From Calcarisporiella thermophila CBS 279.70 (lineage: Eukaryota > Calcarisporiellomycota), in contig NW_027192196.1 of the NCBI RefSeq assembly GCF_041956535.1, positions 576,921 through 640,920 on the forward strand: 64,000 bases of DNA, given 5' to 3'. The position numbers were made by a program, and so were the translations under genes. The notes beneath the pieces were generated by a model, which did no database searches, was not told where the DNA came from, and saw nothing but the letters and a program-made list of their open reading frames with translations. Below are positions 57,312 to 64,000 of the stretch, piece by piece (within the stretch, counting starts at the first letter, position 1; every line of letters begins with the position of its first letter).

Positions 57312-60300
57312 ATGCTTGCGCGATCTGAGAATTCCTTTTTTCGAAAAACACGAAATGCAATAGTAAAACATGTTAGAGAGAGTAGGTGTAGCAGTAGATA
57401 TATCCTCGTTTGGAGTCTTTAATTGACGATGGTCATTAGGATATATTCGAGATGACATTCCTTGTTTGTCAAAATGTTGCCCCGAGTTGCCACCCTGCTA
57501 TAAGAGATTGCCGACCGAATCCGGGGTGCTCTCACCCGATGCCATTCATTATATCATTCCGGATATCTCGGTTGGTTATATGTTTGAAATGAAAATTGAA
57601 AACGCGACCATTCATCCAACTTCTCCATTATACTTCACATCCCTGCACACAATCAGGTTGCCGGTCGGTATTCGGAGATTCTCGAGTACGAAGAATTAAA
57701 AAATATAATTATCACCCAAACAGTTATTGAGAGGGTAGCCCAATGTCCTCTATTTCCTCTATGGGTATATGACTGATTCCTTTGCTTCTCTTCCAGCTTC
57801 TACAATATGATAAACATCGTACGTGTCGCCGGCTGCGGCAATTAGTCTCAGAACCTCAGAAGCACACTGTCCTCTTCTCCAATGAAAATTTTGCCCACAC
57901 CCATATCGAGCGGTTTCCAGGTGAGGAGATAAAGAACCGAGATTGGAGAGGTGAGGTTTGGGCAACCTAGTTTTTTTTTTCAATGGTGACTGTAACTATA
58001 ATTGCACCCTTTCTCTCCATTAGCTATCTGTAAAGTGGCTAGCTGGTATCGACTCCATTTAAGGAACCAGATCCCAATTATTATTCTTTCAGAACAGGTA
58101 TTGCATATTTCACTTTTCTACAAGTAAGCGGATATGAATCTATAAAGAAAATTTTTAACGCAGTTTCAACAAGCGGATCTAACATTGGTGGGAGAAACGC
58201 CGGGCATACATGTCTACTCTTTGCCCGATTATCTTTCCGAGTTTTGGCCGCAACATTCTACCCTGCATAACTTGATGGATTCACTCAAGGATGCCATATT
58301 CGAGGAGGATTTAGGTGTGATTAAGATTGGTGGAAAGGCAAATGAAAAGGGCGCTGCAACTGACTTTGAAGAGGTACCTATTTTTGGTTGCATCCTAATT
58401 TTGAGGATCCTACTAATACAATATCACGGGGAGATAGTACAAAACCACGGAAGAACTCGAGTCGGGCATCAAGTCCGGGAGATACCACCAGGGAATCCTT
58501 CGTGTCAACTCTAATCACCGTGATGAGGCACTAGTTAACTGCGGGTCCCGCTTAGGCTCAGACATCATCATTATTGGGAATCAAAACCGCAATCGAGCCG
58601 GTAATTGTGCTGCCTCCGATTGCGCTGGCAAAATGTTACACTAACAAAGAACTTGGACATAGTGCACGGTGATTTGGTGGTGGTGGAGCTACTTTCCGAG
58701 CGTTTAAAAGCGACGGGGGTTACTCAAATCTCATATGAGATGCATTCAGCTCAAGGAGTGGACGGTAGGAGTTCTCATTTTGACTATATGTGTTAAATAC
58801 TCGAAAATCCTCACTACCCGGGTATCGCTGTGTAAAGATTCCGAGGAAGCCATCTCTTGGGATTCAACAGAATCTCTTCCTACAGGAAGAGTTGTTGGCA
58901 TATTGTCTCGTAACTGGCGCGCCTACGTTGCCACCATACAAGAGGATGACATCGAGCAGGGCGGCTCATTTCATCTCGCTGTTCCACTGTAAGTGATTTG
59001 GTTTCTTTGCTTATGCTGTTTGAGTGAATTCAGTCCTATTTTTTGTCAGTTTATCCATCATCCCGAAAGTTCGAATCAGACATCGCAATGTCAATTCCAT
59101 AGTCGGCCAACGCATTGTTGTTCGAATTGATAGCTGGTCAGTACCTCTTCGATATAATTTAGTCTGTTTAAAACGGCATCATTCATCCTACATGCATAAG
59201 TGTTTAGGCCTGCTAATTCCCAGTATCCAAATGGTCATTATGTTCGAAGTCTTGGGCCCATCCATCAACTTGATACCGAAATCCAAGCTATCCTTGTTGA
59301 ACACGAAATTGGAGTGTCGCAGGCTATTTCTGGCTTTTCAGAGGCTTCATTGCGGGAGATGCCGGTGGACACGGAGGAAACGCCATGGCTACCTGATCAG
59401 GTAAGTTCTTCTCTCTTCGCTAGCTATTTAGCTCATAGTAAACGATTCACCCAATCTACTTTGATTGAAGGATGAGGTCGAGAGAAGGAGAGACTTAAGA
59501 TCCACACATCTGATTTTTAGGTGAGTTCTTGTTGATTCACTACGCTGGTACTTGAGCCATTAAATCTATTTCTTTCAAACCAGCATTGATCCGCCGAACT
59601 GTCAGGATATCGATGGTGGGATGACTGCTTCAGCTAATCGTGGTTGGATGTATAACCGGCTGGCTCACTTCACTATTTTTAGATGCCCTTTCTATACGAG
59701 AGCTCGAGGGTGGTGTAATAGAACTCGGGGTGCATATTGCTGATGTGAGCTTTTTTGTTCATGAGAATAGCAATACGGATCTAGAAGCCCGGTCCAGGTA
59801 GATTTAATTTAAAATTTTATTGAGCTGAGAAAATAACTCTTATTCCCAAGGGGTACTACGGTTTATTTGGCGGATCGACGCTTTGATATGCTTCCGTCCG
59901 TGCTGAGTGAGCGAGTATGTTCTCTGCGAGGAAACCGAGACCGATATGCAGGTATCTGCTCAAAATTAGATATGTAAACGATTTTTTCTTTGGTTGAAGC
60001 TGGAGATATTTTTAGTGTCGGTAATATGGAACATGGACCAGGAAGGGCGAATTTTGGAAACTTGGTTCGGTCGAACTGTGATCAGATCAGCCAGAGAGAT
60101 GGAATACAGGGAAGCACAGCTGCTCCTTGACGATAAAGATGTGGATGGGATTGGTGGGTGATGAACTTCTATTAGGATGTATTTCTGGCTCTAATCGCTA
60201 AACTCAATTGTATGTCTTGCGTGAAGCTCCTGATCTAGCACAAAGGCTGCGAAAAAGTATTAAACAACTCTCAAATATTCTAACCAAAATACGGGTGAGT

Positions 60301-62068
60301 TTAGACGAGCTTTCAGTTTCGTCATCCATTCTTTTACCTCATTTTATTTCCTCCTCCTCCTCCTCCTCCTCCTCCTCTCCCCTTTTTTTAACAGAAACGA
60401 AGGTTTGAAAAGGGCGCCCTTGAACTTGAGAGCACCGAAGTCGAATTCAAGTTTACTACCGAACACGGGATTGCCGACATCAATATCCTTTAACTTCATT
60501 TGCACTATATTAGATTTCTTACGCTTTTGTTTGTACAGTAATGATATTGATCCCTAACGAGCTTCTTCATTCCACCTCCCAAGCAGCCCCTCCTTGTGCA
60601 TAAGTTGGTCGAAGAGGCGATGGTTCTTGCAAATGCCTCTGTCGCCTACCGCATTTACAGCGGCTTACATGATTCCGCCCTATTAAGAAGACACCCTCCT
60701 CCTATCCGCTCCCATTTTCGAAGATTAGAGCTCGCTGCTCAGAGCAGGGTAGTTTGCTCGATTAACCTGAGAAAACAAAAAAGCCGCTAATTTCCTTTTC
60801 ACTCCTTAGGGTATTGAATTTGACGTTAGTTCGAACAAAGCGCTTGCCGAGTCTCTCGCAAGATGTGCAGTATCCAGTGCTGGAGACAAAGAATTTGTAT
60901 GGCTGCTTAAGTCGATGGCCACTATGGCCATGTCCGAGGCAGGGTATATCTCGTCAGGTGCCTACGGGGTGGAGGAATATAGACATTACGGATTGGCATT
61001 AGATTTTTATACTCATTTCACCGTTAGTTGCCTATTCGGTATTCGATGTAGAGTATGGTTTTGATCTTTTATTTTCTCTTTTTATTTGGCATATAGTCAC
61101 CCATTCGAAGATATGCAGACTTGGTCGTCCACCGGCAGTTGTTGGACTGCGAAAGGCAAGGAAACTCTGATACTAACACCTTAGGTCAGAGGCATCAGAG
61201 CGCGCGGCTAAATGAGCTATGCAACCATCTGAATCGAAAGACAAGAGAGTCGAAATTCGCTCAAAAGGTGAGGAGCTTAATTATTTTATTTTAAAAAATG
61301 ATAGACACTACATCCTATTTTTTCAACCTTTAGGATTCCACCGAGCTTTTCCAGGCTCTGTATGTTCTCCAACAGGTAAGTGACATCAAGCCAAAAGTAT
61401 ATCGTCGAACTTGTCCTGAAACTACCTTGTAATCAGTCCAAGATCGGCCCTGTGGTGGAGAGCGGGATCATCTCGGAGATCCGCGAGAATGGCTTCTTGG
61501 TATATGTGCCACGGTTTGGAATTAAAGGGCCCGTATACATCAAGGACAAGGATGGGAACGTGATTGTCCCACAGTCAATTATATCGGGCAAGCTAGAGGA
61601 TGGTAAATATCTATATTTCTCAAACGCGTCCGTAAATCTTCGACCTCTAATCTTTCATTCGAAGAATCCACATTCCTCGAAGACCTCCAAGTAGCCCATT
61701 CCCCAAATGCCATCCAGTTGCATATAGGTGGACGTGTCGTGCAGCTACGCCTCTTTGACCATGTTCGGCTTTCTCTAAAGCTGCACCTATCTCACGCCCA
61801 CCGTCACACTGTGTACATGGTTCTACTGGGGATTGAGGAGCGCAAAATTACACGACAGCATCAGCAAGAGATTAAGGAGATAAAGGGGAAATTGACAGAG
61901 AGGGAGATGAGGGAAACGATTATCGGCGGTGAGAAGGGGGATATTAACTTGGACCATGCAAGATCAGTTGAGAAATTGGAAGAATCTCGCGAAAAAGACA
62001 ATATGTACGAGATATTGGAACGATTCGGGCAGATGTCGATCGTAGAAGTCGACGAGGCTGTGAAATAA
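57312..62068 (+). CDS. DIS3L: DIS3L1-type RNase II/R-family 3'-5' exoribonuclease
   Basis: 24 exons, 57312-57381 to 61683-62068, 1051 aa; every junction keeps frame. Exon starts: 57312, 57440, 57657, 57797, 58024, 58164, 58438, 58663, 58838, 59050, 59208, 59471, 59584, 59683, 59851, 60016, 60227, 60395, 60576, 60810, 61097, 61334, 61437, 61683. Order: CR3-like Cys motif and PIN domain ([19 protein letters not shown]), cold-shock domains ([26 protein letters not shown]), RNB domain with [15 protein letters not shown] (catalytic Asp set intact), HPPP loop, [22 protein letters not shown]1 domain ([16 protein letters not shown]). Several blocks ([26 protein letters not shown]) match animal DIS3L1 better than DIS3/Rrp44. 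DIS3L1 is a cytoplasmic exosome-associated nuclease for mRNA decay; here that role is inferred. Confidence 0.9.
60350..60378 (+). repeat. TCC trinucleotide microsatellite in a DIS3L intron
   Basis: About nine TCC units lie in the intron before the exon starting at 60395, where they also provide the polypyrimidine tract for the ACAG acceptor. Confidence 0.8.
60483..60575 (+). other. U12-type AT-AC intron in DIS3L
   Basis: The intron begins ATATCCTTT, a perfect minor-spliceosome 5' site, and ends in TTCCAC. A branch-like ATCCCTAAC at 60550-60558 (7 of 9 matches to TTCCTTAAC) sits 18 bases before the end. Retaining it gives a stop (ATC CTT TAA). Removing it gives [16 protein letters not shown], matching animal DIS3L1. 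No GT or GC donor and no AG acceptor nearby keeps the frame. Confidence 0.85.
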
Positions 62069-62658
62069 CACCCATTTTTCCTGTATGGCTAATAAAAGAA
62101 ATAGAGATCCCGTCAGTCTAATTACACAATATGTATAATGTTATAATCAGGCAGCTTCAATTTGTAGAGACAAATCGAGCGTAGCTTTGTGTCATATTCG
62201 CCTTCTGTCTCTTCATTCGGGATTTATATATTTGGCTCCATCAGATCTCTGTTCTATCCTTGCTCTCATTGAAAAGAATTGATCTCTTCTATCAAAAGGG
62301 TTAATTCAAACCACAATTGATTGGAAGAAATCAATTTCAAGAAAAATGGTGTTGTGTAAGCGATCATCTTTTGGAGTGTGATGGAAAACAGACCCGAGAA
62401 GCAAGGAAGATATCGAAGGTAATTGATTAATCAAAAAATATACTCTACCTTTGTCTTTAACTCTTAGTAAAAAAAAAACACGTAAATTAGAGGGAATAAG
62501 TTGGATTTTAACTGCTAAATAATTCAAAGCCAACCGTTGCGCACGGTTTTCCATCGATATTCCATTTTCTATTTCTTCACCTCGCCCCTATTTTCTTGTC
62601 CCTTTATACCACGCATTTAATTGTCGCAGAGACCAATCTAATCAAAGAATAGATCATA
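62069..62658. other. Intergenic: DIS3L 3' flank and VPS26 promoter
   Basis: 590 bp, AT-rich. No feature recognised. Confidence 0.5.
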
Positions 62659-64000
62659 ATGGCCATGGCAGTAAGTTTCTCACATCCATTTTAGCGCAAT
62701 CAGTCCTCAACTCACTAATTCGATGTTCTTGGCTTTCCCCCTTATGACTAAAATGCCATCTAGAGTATATTTGGTCTCTCGACGCCGGTCGATGTCGAGA
62801 TAGGTTTCAAAGACGAAGAGGCGCGCAAAATGGTCGAGGTTAAAATCGACAAGGATCGTCGGCAGAAAATTCCACTCTTTCTGGACGGAGAGACGGTTGC
62901 GGGTCGTGTGACCGTGCGAGTAAGAGATGGAAAGAAGTTGGAGCACAATGGAATTAAGATTGAATTTGTCGGAACGATTGGTAATAAGTCATTACTTTGG
63001 GGGTTAAAGTGAAATTGATTACTTCATGGCCTTTTTTTTTTTCTCTTTTGATTTTGTCAGAAATGTTCTACGATCGTGGCACACACTATGAGTTCACATC
63101 GCTGGTCCAAGAATTAGCTGAGCCGGGCGAAATGCGCCAGACGACCTCTTATGACTTTGAGTTTAAGAATGTGGAGAAGCAGTATGAAAGCTATTTTGGT
63201 ATTAATGTCAAGCTCAGGTAATAGCAGCCCGAGGATACATGTCGGCCCCACTCTCTTTAATATATTTCTCCCGAAATTAAAGATATTTTGTGCGAGTGAC
63301 CATATCTAAACGTCTGTCCGACATTGTAAACGAGCGCGACATATGGGTATACAACTACAAGATACCCGCCGATAACAACACCTCGATCAAGATGGAGGTT
63401 GGGATCGAGGATTGTCTGCATATCGAGTTCGAATACAACAAGTCGAAGTAAGTCCATCCGAATGACCCTGTGTCTTGTCCAGCTCTCGTTCTATTGACCT
63501 TCGCTGCGTTAGATACCACCTGAAAGATGTCATTGTTGGAAAAATTTATTTCCTGCTAGTGCGCATCAAGATCAAGCACATGGAGCTCTCTATTATACGC
63601 CGTGAAACTACAGGCTCAGGTTCGATAGCTGTCCATTGTCTATGTCCATTCTCTGTTAACACTTCTTACTATAGCACCCAATCAGTACAATGAGAGTGAA
63701 ACGATTACCAAGAGCGAGATAATGGATGGTGCACCGGTTCGTGGTAAGTGCTCAGATTTTCTGCCTGCCGATACCGTCGATGCTGATTGACTCTCATAAA
63801 CTTAGGCGAGACGATACCAATTCGCCTCTTCCTTGGCGGCTATGAGCTGACACCCACTTTCCGTGACGTGAACAAGAAATTCTCCACCCGCTACTACCTT
63901 AATCTTGTGCTGGTCGACGAGGAGAATCGGCGTTATTTCAAGCAGCAGGAAATTACGCTTTTCAGGAGAAAAATCGATGATGGGTTGCCTCCCGAGGGCG
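62659..64000 (+). CDS. VPS26: Retromer subunit VPS26, N-terminal part (3' truncated by window edge)
   Basis: Exons 62659-62670 (12 bp), 62764-62980, 63061-63217, 63283-63447, 63513-63619, 63675-63743 and 63806 onward. The protein starts MAMASIFGLSTPVDVEIGFK and shows the arrestin-fold hallmarks HNGIKIEFVGTI, LVQELAEPGEM, YFVRVTISKRLSDIV, IEDCLHIEFEYNKSKYHLKD, ETITKSEIMDGAPVRGETIP and RYFKQQEITLFR. VPS26 with VPS35 and VPS29 forms the retromer core that retrieves cargo from endosomes. The text is highly conserved and complete up to the window end; only the C-terminal tail is missing. Confidence 0.96.

Noticed and set aside
1-64000. Transposable elements, CRISPR arrays, viral genes, toxin genes
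   Set aside because: No reverse transcriptase, integrase, transposase or long terminal repeats were seen on either strand, and no array or viral/toxin coding sequence was recognised.

Overview
The window is nuclear DNA of a fungus. Genes are split by many short (about 55-120 bp) introns with fungal-type splice signals. The content includes fungus-specific families (Zn2Cys6 regulator, OPY2 anchor, ACL4 chaperone, RRM+PUF protein, IVY1-like BAR protein, nrtA/niaD nitrate genes) beside genes usually thought of as animal-like or lost from most Dikarya: a DIS3L1-type exonuclease, an STK16-type kinase, a Hikeshi/OPI10 protein, and a minor-spliceosome (U12-type) AT-AC intron. This combination suggests an early-diverging (non-Dikarya) lineage; the exact group cannot be fixed from the sequence alone. 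No transposon, rRNA, tRNA or CRISPR array was recognised.

Layout. 1-4.4 kb: the 3' end of an NAD kinase (+) converges on a delta-type phospholipase C (-). 5.2-18.4 kb: all minus strand: secreted HExxH metalloprotease, RRM+PUF RNA-binding protein, STK16/ENV7-like kinase, profilin, Zn2Cys6 transcription factor. 20.5-26.4 kb: CRAL-TRIO protein and a large coiled-coil protein (-), the latter divergent from a cytochrome P450 (+). 29.3-36.4 kb: LIM-binding (Ldb1-like) regulator (+), a small coiled-coil/AT-hook protein (-), a tiny three-exon bL35m mitochondrial ribosomal protein gene (+), ACL4 (+), OPY2 (+). 37.7-45.6 kb: a medium-chain reductase (+), then a divergent nitrate pair, nrtA (-) and niaD (+), sharing a 1.6-kb promoter rich in GATA motifs. 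46.4-54.6 kb: IVY1-like BAR protein, Hikeshi/OPI10, Grainyhead/CP2-type factor and a peroxisomal SCP2 protein, all +. 55-64 kb: proteasome alpha subunit PRE9 (-) divergent from an NDUFAF4-like gene (+), the 24-exon DIS3L gene (+) and the 5' part of VPS26 (+).

Most neighbours are housekeeping genes with no shared pathway. The exception is nrtA/niaD: transporter and reductase carry out uptake and the first reduction of nitrate, and their common promoter shows the sites expected for nitrogen-responsive GATA factors. Exon structures were built by hand from splice signals, preserved reading frame and family resemblance recalled from knowledge; no alignment was run. The most unusual observations are the DIS3L1-type gene in a fungus, its apparently inactivated PIN domain, and the AT-AC intron inside it. 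I found no clear evidence for a wholly new multi-gene system.
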